Assembly: GCF_947378715.1 (NCBI RefSeq)
Contig: NZ_CANCLE010000102.1
Coordinates: forward strand, 1-14,468
DNA length: 14,468 nt
Source of the DNA: Phenylobacterium aquaticum
Lineage (GTDB): Bacteria > Pseudomonadota > Alphaproteobacteria > Caulobacterales > Caulobacteraceae
Reading direction: 5' to 3'
Shown here: in pieces, positions 6,262 to 13,878 of the stretch
How the letters are laid out: each line of letters opens with the position of its first letter
How positions within the stretch are numbered: the stretch's first letter is position 1
Translations under genes and position numbers: made by a program
The notes under the pieces: model-generated
Seen by the model: the letters and a program-made list of their open reading frames with translations, nothing else
Told to the model about the DNA's origin: nothing
Database searches by the model: none

Positions 6262-7263
6262 CTAGTTCCTGGGCGCCTCTGTCCGTCCGAAGGCCGGCGT
6301 AGCGTCAGGGTCCGCCGCGCGACGGCCCTTCAGATAGCCGAAGGTCTTCACGGTCTGGGCGAACAGATGCTCGCCGGACACCAGCCTGGGATAGCGGGCG
6401 GGCCGCTCCTGGGTGACAAAGACCGGGTGCGGTTCGACCACCGTCCAATAGTCGCAGGTCGCGAAGAACGGGAAGCTGTAGCGTTCCTCGGCCACCTTGC
6501 GCACCCGGTGCGAGGTGGCGGTGAACACCCCGTTCGTCCAGGCCTCCAGCATGTCGCCGATATTGACCACGAAGGCGCCCGGCGCCGGCGGGGCGTCGAT
6601 CCATTCGCCCTGGCCATTGAGCACCTCGAGCCCCGGCGCGGTGCCCTGCAGCAGGGTGAAGAACTCATAGTCGGTGTGGGCGCCGATGCCCTGCTGGTCT
6701 GGGGAAGCCTCCGCGTCGAAGGGATAGTGGATCAGTCGCAGCTGGCTGGGCGGCGCGGTCAGGTGAGGCTCGAAGTGGTCCTGCGGCAGGCCAAGCGCCA
6801 GGGCGAAGCCGCCGAACAGCCGGCGCGCCAGGCCGGCCACGGCCGCGTAATAGGCGCTGACCGCCACCCGGAATTCGGCGTCGTCGGGCCAGAGGTTTGG
6901 CCCAAGCATCGGTGCGCGGCCGTCGCCGTCCGGGTGGTCGAGGCCCGTGTCATAGGCCTCCTTGCGATCGATCTTGCCCTCGACGAACACCTCCTCGCCC
7001 TCTGGCACATAGCCGGAATGATTGGTCGAGCCGCCGATATGAAAGGCCAGCTTGCGCTCCAGGGGCTGGGCGAAGAACCGTTCGGCGGCGGCCCTCAGCG
7101 CGACCGTCAGGCGCGGATCGATCCCGTGGCCGGTGACATAGAGAAAGCCCACCTCGCGGGCCGCGCGGCCCAGGTCGTCGGCCACCGCCTGGCGAACACC
7201 GGGCTCGGACTCCTCCAGCCCGGTCAGGTCGACGATGGGAAGGGCTTGGAAATTCCGGTTCAT
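6262..7263 (-). CDS. Fe(II)/2-oxoglutarate-dependent oxygenase, isopenicillin N synthase-like
   Basis: 333 aa, cytosolic. The N-terminal DIOX_N block is clear (LPIVDLTGL, then AAREVGFLYVTGHGI at about 34-48). The catalytic jelly-roll holds the iron triad His196-X-Asp198 in GAHTDYEFF and His252 in TSHRV, plus the 2-oxoglutarate-binding Arg262-Tyr-Ser264. Blocks GPNLWPDD and WIDAPPAPGAFVVNIGDM are also typical. The family hydroxylates or oxidatively cleaves small molecules using O2 and 2-oxoglutarate. The blocks resemble, from memory, plant 2-oxoglutarate oxygenases of the homoarginine-6-hydroxylase group, which release guanidine; next to a guanidine-type importer this is attractive but unproven. 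GAGG lies about 5 nt before the ATG. A 28-bp palindrome (7287-7314) sits 23 nt upstream, so it probably controls this promoter. The next gene on the strand is the 40-codon gene. Confidence 0.92.
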   Translation of the reverse strand: MNRNFQALPIVDLTGLEESEPGVRQAVADDLGRAAREVGFLYVTGHGIDPRLTVALRAAAERFFAQPLERKLAFHIGGSTNHSGYVPEGEEVFVEGKIDRKEAYDTGLDHPDGDGRAPMLGPNLWPDDAEFRVAVSAYYAAVAGLARRLFGGFALALGLPQDHFEPHLTAPPSQLRLIHYPFDAEASPDQQGIGAHTDYEFFTLLQGTAPGLEVLNGQGEWIDAPPAPGAFVVNIGDMLEAWTNGVFTATSHRVRKVAEERYSFPFFATCDYWTVVEPHPVFVTQERPARYPRLVSGEHLFAQTVKTFGYLKGRRAADPDATPAFGRTEAPRN

Positions 7264-7286
7264 GACCGCCTCGGCGACGCGCTGAA

Positions 7287-7314
7287 ATATTACCTATCGC
7301 GCTGTTCGTAATAT
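7287..7314. promoter_or_regulatory. Palindromic operator 1, NikR geometry, upstream of the oxygenase
   Basis: Perfect inverted arms ATATTAC (7287-7293) and GTAATAT (7308-7314) around a 14-nt non-symmetric spacer. Written as 6-N16-6 this is ATATTA-N16-TAATAT, the same 28-bp total length and half-site distance as the E. coli NikR operator (GTATGA-N16-TCATAC). The arm nearest the oxygenase reads TAATAT on the minus strand, a plausible -10 element about 23 nt before the ATG, though no good -35 is seen at 17 nt. Binding here would be expected to block or control oxygenase transcription. Confidence 0.75.
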
Positions 7315-7443
7315 CTCACGCCACAGACGAACCCTCCGAGCGGCGCCGGAGAAATGACGTTTGGGCGGTCATGTGGGCGGCGGTCTGCGTAGAATTCCGG
7401 CGCCAGACCCGCTCTGGCCTGGCTCGGCCGCCGCCCAGTTGGA

Positions 7444-7471
7444 ATATTACGATCCGCGCAGTCAGTAATAT
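7444..7471. promoter_or_regulatory. Palindromic operator 2, NikR geometry, upstream of the NitT/TauT-type importer
   Basis: Second perfect copy: arms ATATTAC (7444-7450) and GTAATAT (7465-7471) with a 14-nt spacer of different sequence, so the arms and spacing, not the spacer, are conserved. The right arm supplies TAATAT (7466-7471) as a possible -10 for the importer operon, 47 nt before its ATG; the -35 is poor. Centres of the two operators are 157 bp apart, close to 15 turns of B-DNA, which would permit looping by a tetrameric regulator. Confidence 0.75.
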
Positions 7472-7518
7472 CGCCATGAGGCTGGAGCAGCGCGCCGGCC
7501 GGGGACAAGGGGATCGAC

Positions 7519-8622
7519 ATGACCAAGTGGCTTACCGGAATTCGCGTCGTCGCCACGGCGGCCATCTGTAGCCTGGCGCTCGCCGCCTGTGGCCAGAAGG
7601 CGGCGACCAAGACCGAGACCGCCGCGGCCCCCGCCGCCAAGGAATACACCATCGGCTGGACCATCTATGCGGGCTGGATGCCCTGGGCCTATGCCGAACA
7701 GTCCGGGATCGTGAAGAAGTGGGCCGACAAGTACGGCGTGAAGATCAAGCTTGTTCAGGTCAACGACTATGTCGAGAGCCTGAACCAGTACACGGCCGGC
7801 AAGCTCGACGGCGTCGCCTCGACCAACATGGACGCCCTGACCATCCCGGCCGCTTCCGGCAAGGACACCACCGTCGTCATGATCGGCGACTATTCGAACG
7901 GCAATGACGGCATCGTCCTGAAGAACGGCGCGACCCTCGCCGACATCAAGGGCCGGCCGGTCAATCTGGTCGAGAACTCCGTCTCCCACTACCTGCTGGC
8001 CCGGGGCCTGGAGAGCGCGGGCCTGAAGATGACCGACGTCAAGGTCATCAACACCTCCGACGCCGACATCGTCGCCGCCTTCTCGGCCGCTGACACCAAG
8101 GCCGTGGTGCCGTGGAACCCGCAGCTGTCGGAGATCAAGAAACTGCCCGGCGCCCACGAGGTGTTCGACTCATCCAAGATCCCCGGCGAGATCCTCGACA
8201 CCCTGGTGATCTCCACGGAGACCGCCAAGGCCAACCCCAACCTGGCCAAGGCCCTGACCGGCATCTGGTATGAGACCACCCAGCTGATGTATCAGCAGGA
8301 CGCCGCCGGCAAGGCCGCCCGCGAGGCCATGGCCAAGCTGTCCGGCACCGATCTGGCCGGCTACGAAGCCCAGTTGAAGACCACCTATCTCTATCACGAT
8401 CCCAAGGCGGCCCTGGCCGCGACCCTGAGCCCCGACCTGGTCACGGCCAATGACAAGGTCCGCAAGTTCAGCTTCCAGATCGGCCTGTTCGGCCAGGGCG
8501 CGAAGTCGGTGGACGACATCGGCATCGAGTTCCCGGGCGGCAAGATCCTCGGCGACCCGAAGAACGTGAAGCTCCGCTTCGACCCGACCTTCGTCAGCCT
8601 GGCGGCGGACGGCAAGCTGTAG
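7519..8622 (+). CDS. NitT/TauT-type ABC substrate-binding lipoprotein, urea carboxylase/guanidine-associated subfamily
   Basis: 367 aa. ATG 7519 follows AGGGGA at about 5 nt. A lipoprotein signal (LALAAC, Cys24) and a short Ala/Thr/Glu linker (25-41) precede the binding domain. Blocks characteristic of the 'ABC periplasmic, urea carboxylase region' subfamily are present: GWTIYAGWMPWAYAEQSGIV (46-65), NDYVESLNQYTAGKLDG (82-98), STNMDALTIPA, GDYSNGNDGIV, ENSVSHYLLARGLES, NTSDADIVAAF and WNPQLSEI (199-206). These proteins bind a small solute and deliver it to a TauC/TauB-like permease and ATPase. Elsewhere they occur beside urea/guanidine carboxylase genes, often under guanidine riboswitches, so guanidine is the leading ligand. 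No such riboswitch is recognisable here; operator 2 lies upstream instead. A 43-nt gap separates it from the permease. Confidence 0.9.
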   Translation: MTKWLTGIRVVATAAICSLALAACGQKAATKTETAAAPAAKEYTIGWTIYAGWMPWAYAEQSGIVKKWADKYGVKIKLVQVNDYVESLNQYTAGKLDGVASTNMDALTIPAASGKDTTVVMIGDYSNGNDGIVLKNGATLADIKGRPVNLVENSVSHYLLARGLESAGLKMTDVKVINTSDADIVAAFSAADTKAVVPWNPQLSEIKKLPGAHEVFDSSKIPGEILDTLVISTETAKANPNLAKALTGIWYETTQLMYQQDAAGKAAREAMAKLSGTDLAGYEAQLKTTYLYHDPKAALAATLSPDLVTANDKVRKFSFQIGLFGQGAKSVDDIGIEFPGGKILGDPKNVKLRFDPTFVSLAADGKL

Positions 8623-8665
8623 GCCCGCCCGTCCCTTCCCCCGTCAGAGAGTTGGTGAGCACCAC

Positions 8666-9487
8666 ATGCGCCGTCTGCTGAACGCCCGGCCGAATGGCGG
8701 CGCTCGCCTGCTCCTGGGCCTGCTGCCGATCCTGGCCCTGGTCATGGTCTATCTGCTGGTCGCCTCGGCCCGCCATGCGGAGAACCCCCGGGACAAGATC
8801 ACCCCGATCCCCTCGGCCATGGCCGCGGCCGTCCAGACCATGGCCTTCACCGCTGATCCCCGGACTGGCGAGATTCCGCTGGTCGCCGACACCAAGGCCA
8901 GCCTGAGGCGGCTGGGGATCGCCATGGTGCTGGCGGCCGTCACGACCTTGGTCCTAGGCCTGGTGATCGGTCTGCTGCCGCTGGTGAACGCCAGCCTGGG
9001 GCCCTTGGTGGCGGCCATATCGGTGATCCCGCCGATCGCCGTCCTGCCCATCCTCTTCATCATCTTCGGCCTGGGGGAGACCTCGAAGATCGTGCTGATC
9101 TTCGTGGGCGTCACCCCGGTCATGGTCCGCGACCTCGCCAGCCACGTGCGCGCCATTCCGGAAGAACAGATCGTCAAGGCCCAGACCCTGGGCGCCTCCA
9201 CCTGGCTCACCCTTTTGCGGGTCGCCCTGCCCCAGGCCCTGCCCCGGTTGATCGAGTCCCTGCGGCTCTCGCTCTGCCCGGCCTGGGTCTATCTGATCTC
9301 GGCTGAGGCCATCGCCGCCGATGTCGGCCTGGGCTACCGGATCTTCCTGGTCCGCCGCTATCTGTCGATGGACATCATCCTGCCCTACGTCGTCTGGATC
9401 TCGCTGCTGGCGGTGATCATGGACCTGGCCCTGCTCTCCTGGAGCCGGGTGTTCTACGGCTGGGCCAGCCCGCCGAGGAGCCGCTGA
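8666..9487 (+). CDS. NitT/TauT-type ABC transporter permease, urea carboxylase/guanidine-associated
   Basis: 273 aa. ATG 8666 has GGTGA (8654-8658) at 7 nt. About six membrane segments (15-34, 85-108, 112-137, 142-156, 203-220, 237-257). The subfamily-typical N-terminal external loop with ENPRDKITP and TADPRTGE is present, as is the EAA loop AQTLGASTWLTLLRVALPQ (172-190) that docks the ATPase, and GLGYRIFLVRRYLSMD (221-236). It forms a homodimeric channel with the next gene product and the preceding binding protein. The stop overlaps the next start as TGATG (9485-9489), indicating coupled translation. Confidence 0.92.
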   Translation: MRRLLNARPNGGARLLLGLLPILALVMVYLLVASARHAENPRDKITPIPSAMAAAVQTMAFTADPRTGEIPLVADTKASLRRLGIAMVLAAVTTLVLGLVIGLLPLVNASLGPLVAAISVIPPIAVLPILFIIFGLGETSKIVLIFVGVTPVMVRDLASHVRAIPEEQIVKAQTLGASTWLTLLRVALPQALPRLIESLRLSLCPAWVYLISAEAIAADVGLGYRIFLVRRYLSMDIILPYVVWISLLAVIMDLALLSWSRVFYGWASPPRSR

Positions 9488-10263
9488 TGGGCGCCCTGTC
9501 CTTCCAGGACGTCTGGGTCGAGTACGGCGACAAGATCGTGCTCGAGAAGGTCAGCCTCGACGTGCCCGAGGGCGCCTTCGTCTCGATCATCGGCCCGTCC
9601 GGGGCCGGGAAGTCGACCTTCCTGCGCCTGGCGCTCGGCCAGGAATCCCCGACCCGAGGCCGCATCCTGCTGGATGGCGAACCGCTCTCGGCCGAGCCGG
9701 GCCCCGATCGCGGGGTGGTGTTCCAGCGCTACTCCGTCTTCCCGCACATGAACGCGCTGGACAATGTGCTGTTCGGCCTCGACTGCGCCGGCTCCCCCTT
9801 GCGCGGACGCCTGGCCGGCAAGGCCCGCAAGGAGGCCCGCGCCAAGGCGGTCGCCCTCCTGGAGCGGGTCGGTCTGGGCCACAATCTGAAGACCTTCCCG
9901 GCCGCGCTGTCCGGGGGCATGCAACAGCGCCTGGCCATCGCCCAGGCCCTGATCACGCGGCCCCGCATCCTGCTGCTCGACGAACCCTTCGGGGCGCTCG
10001 ATCCCGGCGTGCGCCTCGACATGCACGGGCTGATCACCGAGCTCTGGCTGGAGCACCGCCTGACCATCCTGATGGTGACCCATGACATCAAGGAGGCCTT
10101 CAAGCTGGGCAGCCGGGTCGTGGCCTTCGACAAGCGTCGCCATGATCCCCAGGCGCCGCACCGCTATGGCTCGACGGCGGTCTATGACTTCCCGCTGGAT
10201 GAGAAGAAGCGCCGGGCCATTCCGCCGGAGCTGGCCGCCATGGCTACATCTTCAGCGGACTGA
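9487..10263 (+). CDS. NitT/TauT-type ABC transporter ATP-binding protein, urea carboxylase/guanidine-associated
   Basis: 258 aa with complete motifs: Walker A GPSGAGKS (36-43), Q-loop Gln80, signature LSGGM (141-145; the last residue is Met instead of the usual Gln, common in TauB/SsuB-like proteins), Walker B ILLLDEP (161-167) and switch His199. The tail RHDPQAPHRYG (218-228) followed by YDFPLDEKKR is typical of the subfamily. Last gene of the importer operon. Its final 20 bp overlap the 3' end of the opposing lipocalin-like gene, so no terminator separates the two convergent units. Confidence 0.92.
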   Translation: MGALSFQDVWVEYGDKIVLEKVSLDVPEGAFVSIIGPSGAGKSTFLRLALGQESPTRGRILLDGEPLSAEPGPDRGVVFQRYSVFPHMNALDNVLFGLDCAGSPLRGRLAGKARKEARAKAVALLERVGLGHNLKTFPAALSGGMQQRLAIAQALITRPRILLLDEPFGALDPGVRLDMHGLITELWLEHRLTILMVTHDIKEAFKLGSRVVAFDKRRHDPQAPHRYGSTAVYDFPLDEKKRRAIPPELAAMATSSAD

Positions 10264-11323
10264 GGTAGCCGGTCAGTTCGAGGTATCCGCGTCCGCCGCC
10301 CGTGCGCACCGCGCCCTCCCAATAGACCGGCCCGCCGCCGCGTCGGCTGTCCAGCTCCTGGTCGTCGAACAGCGGCGTCAGCTTGAACGCCCGCGTCGCC
10401 CCGCCGAGCTTCAGGCTGAGGGTGCGGCCCACCGGATAGTCCGCTCCCGTTCGCGGAGACTTCCAGCGCCGGTCGGTGGCGAAGGCGACTTCGCCTGGAC
10501 CCAGATGGGTCAGGGTCCCGTCGGCCGCCCGCAGCGAGCCGCCGGCCCACAGGACCTTGCCGGCCGCGTCACGCACCTGAAAGGCTGTCAGCGCCGAGCC
10601 GTCGTCGAGGTTCAGCCCCGTCCAGTCCCAGCCGACGGCGGCAGGATCGAGCAGGGTCGAGGACCATTCCCGGTCGAGCCAGGCCTCGCCCGTCACCCTG
10701 GCCGGCTTGCCGGCGCGCGTGGCCAGCCCCGTCACCTTGAGATGAGGGAGTGTGTAGTAGTAGCTGGCCTGGGCCGGCTTCGGCCCTTTGCGGCTATAGC
10801 CCGCCTGGCCCTGCAGCAAGGGCGGCTGGCTGGGCGCCAGGGTCAGGTCGAGCACGAAGTCCTGCCCGGCCACATGGGTCGTGTAGCGACCATCCCCGCC
10901 CCGGATCAGGGTCCAGTCATCCAGCACGATGTGGGTGTCCGTCGCCGAGGCTTCGGCCAGGCCGAAGCCCTGCCGCGCCACCCTCTGGTCATGGCTCAAC
11001 CGTCCCAGCTTCGGATCCGACAGCGCTGCGTGGGCGAACAGGATCTGCTTTGGCGAAAAGGCGCTGGGATTGGCCTGGTCGACGGCGGGCCGGGTGCGGA
11101 AGAAGGTCACCTGGAAGCCGAGGTCCTGGCCGTCGGCGGTCTTCAGCCAGCCGGTCACGTACCACCACTCGGTTCGATAGTCGGGATGGGCGCCGTGGTC
11201 GCGGGGGAAACTCAAGACGGGCCCCGCCTTCACCACCGGATAGACCGGCGCGACCTGGCGGGGCGCGGCCGCCGCCCCCAGCATCACCGCCAATCCCAGG
11301 AGGACGATCCTCAAGCTCCGCAT
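10244..11323 (-). CDS. attH: AttH/CrtC-family lipocalin-like exported protein
   Basis: 359 aa from ATG 11323, which overlaps the preceding permease stop as TGATG; a GTG one codon earlier is less likely. The N-terminus is a signal peptide (RIVLLGLAVMLGAAAA, cut near 20-22). The mature protein has the AttH/hydroxyneurosporene-dehydratase-like double lipocalin pattern: DYRTEWWYVTGWL (48-60), FAHAALSD (96-103), GEAWLDREWSS (212-222), GWDWTGLNLDDG (231-242) and PVYWEGAV (332-339), ending RGYLELTGY. AttH proteins accompany an AttE ATPase and AttF/G permeases, and probably carry a hydrophobic molecule in the periplasm; exact function is unknown. No carotenoid genes are nearby, so a CrtC enzyme role is unlikely. 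Confidence 0.88.
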   Translation of the reverse strand: MRSLRIVLLGLAVMLGAAAAPRQVAPVYPVVKAGPVLSFPRDHGAHPDYRTEWWYVTGWLKTADGQDLGFQVTFFRTRPAVDQANPSAFSPKQILFAHAALSDPKLGRLSHDQRVARQGFGLAEASATDTHIVLDDWTLIRGGDGRYTTHVAGQDFVLDLTLAPSQPPLLQGQAGYSRKGPKPAQASYYYTLPHLKVTGLATRAGKPARVTGEAWLDREWSSTLLDPAAVGWDWTGLNLDDGSALTAFQVRDAAGKVLWAGGSLRAADGTLTHLGPGEVAFATDRRWKSPRTGADYPVGRTLSLKLGGATRAFKLTPLFDDQELDSRRGGGPVYWEGAVRTGGGRGYLELTGYLSPLKM

Positions 11324-13878
11324 CACCAGTCTTCCCGCACGGCGCGCACGGCCCCGGACGACAGGGCGCTGCGTCCCGCCAGCACCGCCGTCCCCGCCGA
11401 GGCGGTGATCAGGGCCACGGCCAGGCCGACGAACAGGCCCAGCGGCGCCTTGGTCTCCATGGTCCAGTGGAAGGACTGCGGATTGACCACATGGATCAGC
11501 ACCTGGCTCATGGCGACGCCGAGGCTCAGGCCCGCCGCCACCCCGACCAGGCCCAGCAGGGCGCCCTCGATGGCCAGCATGGCCATGACCTGGCCGCGCA
11601 GCACGCCGACATGGCGCAACATGCCGAACTCCTTGGTGCGCGCGAGCGTCTGGGCCGAGAAGGTCGCCGCCACCCCGGTCAGGCCGACGATGATGGCGAT
11701 GGCCTCGAGCGCATAGGTCACCGCAAAGCTGCGGTCGAAGATGCGCAGGGCCACGGCCCGGATCTCGCGCGGCAAGGCGAATTCGACCTGGGCGGCCTCA
11801 GCCTGCGGCAGCCGCGCGCGCAGGGCGGCGATCACCTTGGCCGGTGAGGCGCCGGGGACGAGATCGATGGCCGCGTCGGTGCGCCGGGTGTCACCGGTCA
11901 GCCGGGTATAGTCGGCTTCCGGAATGGCGATGGCCCCGAACTGGCGGGCATAGTCGCGCCAGACCCCGGCGATGAACACGGTCCGCGCCCCGCCATTCAG
12001 CGGCAGGCTCATGGTTCGGCCGGGATGCAGGTCATAGATCCGCGCCATGGGCTCCGACAGCCAGACCGGGGTCATGCCGGCCGGCACGGCGCGCGAGGCG
12101 CCCAACAGGGGCAGGCTGAGGCCCGGATGGGCGGGGTCGACCGGCGTGGCGCTGAGGGTCACGGCCGGCTTGTCGGGCGCGAGCCGCAGCAGGGTGGTCT
12201 TGCGGAACCCGATCTTCGCGACGCCGGGCGTGGCGGCGAGCGCCTGCTGCACCTGGCGGTCCAGCCCACCCGTCTCGGCGTTCTGGATGCGGATATAGAC
12301 GTCCGACGGCAGGACCTGGACCAGCCAGTCCTCGACCGAGCCCCGGAAACTCGACACCATCACCGCCATCGCCACCATCAGGCTGGTCGAGGCGACGATG
12401 CCGCAGAGCGCGATGGCCGCCTGGCCGGGCGCGCCCCACAGCCGGTTGATGGCCAGGGCCGCGGCCGGCGGCGGGTTCTGAATCCGACGCACCGGCGTCA
12501 GCATGGCCCGAGCCAGCCAGGGCATGGCCGCCACCCCGCCAGCCAGCATCAGGGCGATGGCCGCGTAGCCAAACAGCGGCAGATCGAGGGCCGGCGGGGC
12601 CAGGGCGGCCAACGCACCGGCGACCAGCAGTCCCGCGCCCCACCAGGGATTCGGCCTATGCCGCGGATCGGTGGCGTCTCCGGCGGTCTTCAGCGCCACC
12701 GCCGGCTGGGCGCGGCCGGCCTCGACAGCCGGCAGCAGGCTCCCGGCCAGGGCGACGATCAGGCCCAGCCCCATGAACACCACCGCCGCGCCCGGCGCGA
12801 AGGCCAGGGGCGGTCGCGAGGCGCTTGAGAAGAAGCCGCCGCCGAGGTCGCCGCCCAGCAGGCGAAGCGCGACGTCGGCCAGGCCGAGCCCCAGCAGGAT
12901 TCCGCCGCCGGCGCCGATCACCCCGACCAGCCCGCCCTCGACGAACAACTGGGCCAGCAAGGCGCGCCGGGTCAGGCCCAGCACCCGGGCCAGGGCGAAT
13001 TGCGGCCGCCGCCGGGCGACCGACAGGGACTGGGCCGAATAGACCAGGAAGCCACCGGTCAACAGCGCGACCATGGCCAGCATCTCCAGATTGACCCGAT
13101 AGGCGCGCGACAGGCTGTCGCTGCGCCGGGCCTCCGAGCTCGCGGTGACGATCTCAGCGTCGATCGGGATCAACCGGCCAACTTCCGCCGCCACCTGGTC
13201 ATGGCTCGCCCCCTGGGCCAGGCGCAGGTCGATCCTCTGCAGACGACCCAGCTGGCCGAACCGCTCTTGCGCGGCCGCGATGTCGATCACGCCCACTCTC
13301 TGGCTGTCGCCAACGCCGGGCAGTCCGCCGACGATCCGGAAGCTGGCGCTGCGACCGGCGGCCAGCAGGACGACCGTGTCGCCGATCCTGTGGCCCGAGG
13401 CCTTGAGCGCCGCGGAGGACAGGCGAAGGGCGTCGGGATCGAACGGCCCCTGCCCCTCCACCACCCCACCGCCCAGATCGCCCGGCAACAGACTCGGCGT
13501 CGCCTGGGCGGCGCGCAGGATGTCGAGGCCCAGCAGGGTCAAGGTTCCGGGCCCGCCACCGGCGATCCGCGCGGTCAGCTCGACGGCCGGGCTGGCCGCC
13601 GCCACGCCGCTCGCACGAGCCAGTTTCGGATAGAGGCCCTCGTCGAACCCGGCGGGGCCGGTGGCGTGGACCTGCAGGTCCGCCTCGCCGTTCACCGCCC
13701 GGATCGCGCGGCCGAACTCGTCCAGGGCCGACAGATTGACCAGGTGCACGGCGAAGCCCAGCGCCACGCCGACCGCGATGGCCAGGGCCGCCAGCACCAC
13801 GCGCCCGGGCCTGGCCCGCCATTCGCCCAGCATCATCCAGCGCAGGGCCTGGCCGCTGATTCGGGCGTCAGCCGCCAT
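11323..13878 (-). CDS. FtsX/MacB-type ABC permease, fused AttFG-like
   Basis: 851 aa from ATG 13878, which overlaps the ATPase stop by 11 bp; a TTG four codons upstream is possible but less likely. Layout: transmembrane helix 27-47, extracytoplasmic MacB-like domain about 50-260, a cluster of helices (264-286, 308-338, 361-385, 413-430, 434-458, 486-510), second extracytoplasmic domain about 511-719, and three final helices (720-745, 766-795, 812-835). The two FtsX modules are recognisable by ARRRPQFALARVLGLTRRAL (288-307) and ARTKEFGMLRHVGVLRGQVM (746-765). Such duplicated permeases work with LolD-like ATPases to move lipids or lipoproteins out of, or act at, the inner membrane rather than import solutes. 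Operon: ATPase, permease, AttH. Confidence 0.92.
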   Translation of the reverse strand: MAADARISGQALRWMMLGEWRARPGRVVLAALAIAVGVALGFAVHLVNLSALDEFGRAIRAVNGEADLQVHATGPAGFDEGLYPKLARASGVAAASPAVELTARIAGGGPGTLTLLGLDILRAAQATPSLLPGDLGGGVVEGQGPFDPDALRLSSAALKASGHRIGDTVVLLAAGRSASFRIVGGLPGVGDSQRVGVIDIAAAQERFGQLGRLQRIDLRLAQGASHDQVAAEVGRLIPIDAEIVTASSEARRSDSLSRAYRVNLEMLAMVALLTGGFLVYSAQSLSVARRRPQFALARVLGLTRRALLAQLFVEGGLVGVIGAGGGILLGLGLADVALRLLGGDLGGGFFSSASRPPLAFAPGAAVVFMGLGLIVALAGSLLPAVEAGRAQPAVALKTAGDATDPRHRPNPWWGAGLLVAGALAALAPPALDLPLFGYAAIALMLAGGVAAMPWLARAMLTPVRRIQNPPPAAALAINRLWGAPGQAAIALCGIVASTSLMVAMAVMVSSFRGSVEDWLVQVLPSDVYIRIQNAETGGLDRQVQQALAATPGVAKIGFRKTTLLRLAPDKPAVTLSATPVDPAHPGLSLPLLGASRAVPAGMTPVWLSEPMARIYDLHPGRTMSLPLNGGARTVFIAGVWRDYARQFGAIAIPEADYTRLTGDTRRTDAAIDLVPGASPAKVIAALRARLPQAEAAQVEFALPREIRAVALRIFDRSFAVTYALEAIAIIVGLTGVAATFSAQTLARTKEFGMLRHVGVLRGQVMAMLAIEGALLGLVGVAAGLSLGVAMSQVLIHVVNPQSFHWTMETKAPLGLFVGLAVALITASAGTAVLAGRSALSSGAVRAVREDW

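Noticed and set aside
7315..7518. Guanidine-I (ykkC) or other riboswitch upstream of the importer
   Set aside because: I searched by eye for the conserved purine-rich loops and stem layout and saw none; GC-rich short repeats here do not form a recognisable aptamer. The palindromes are the better explanation.
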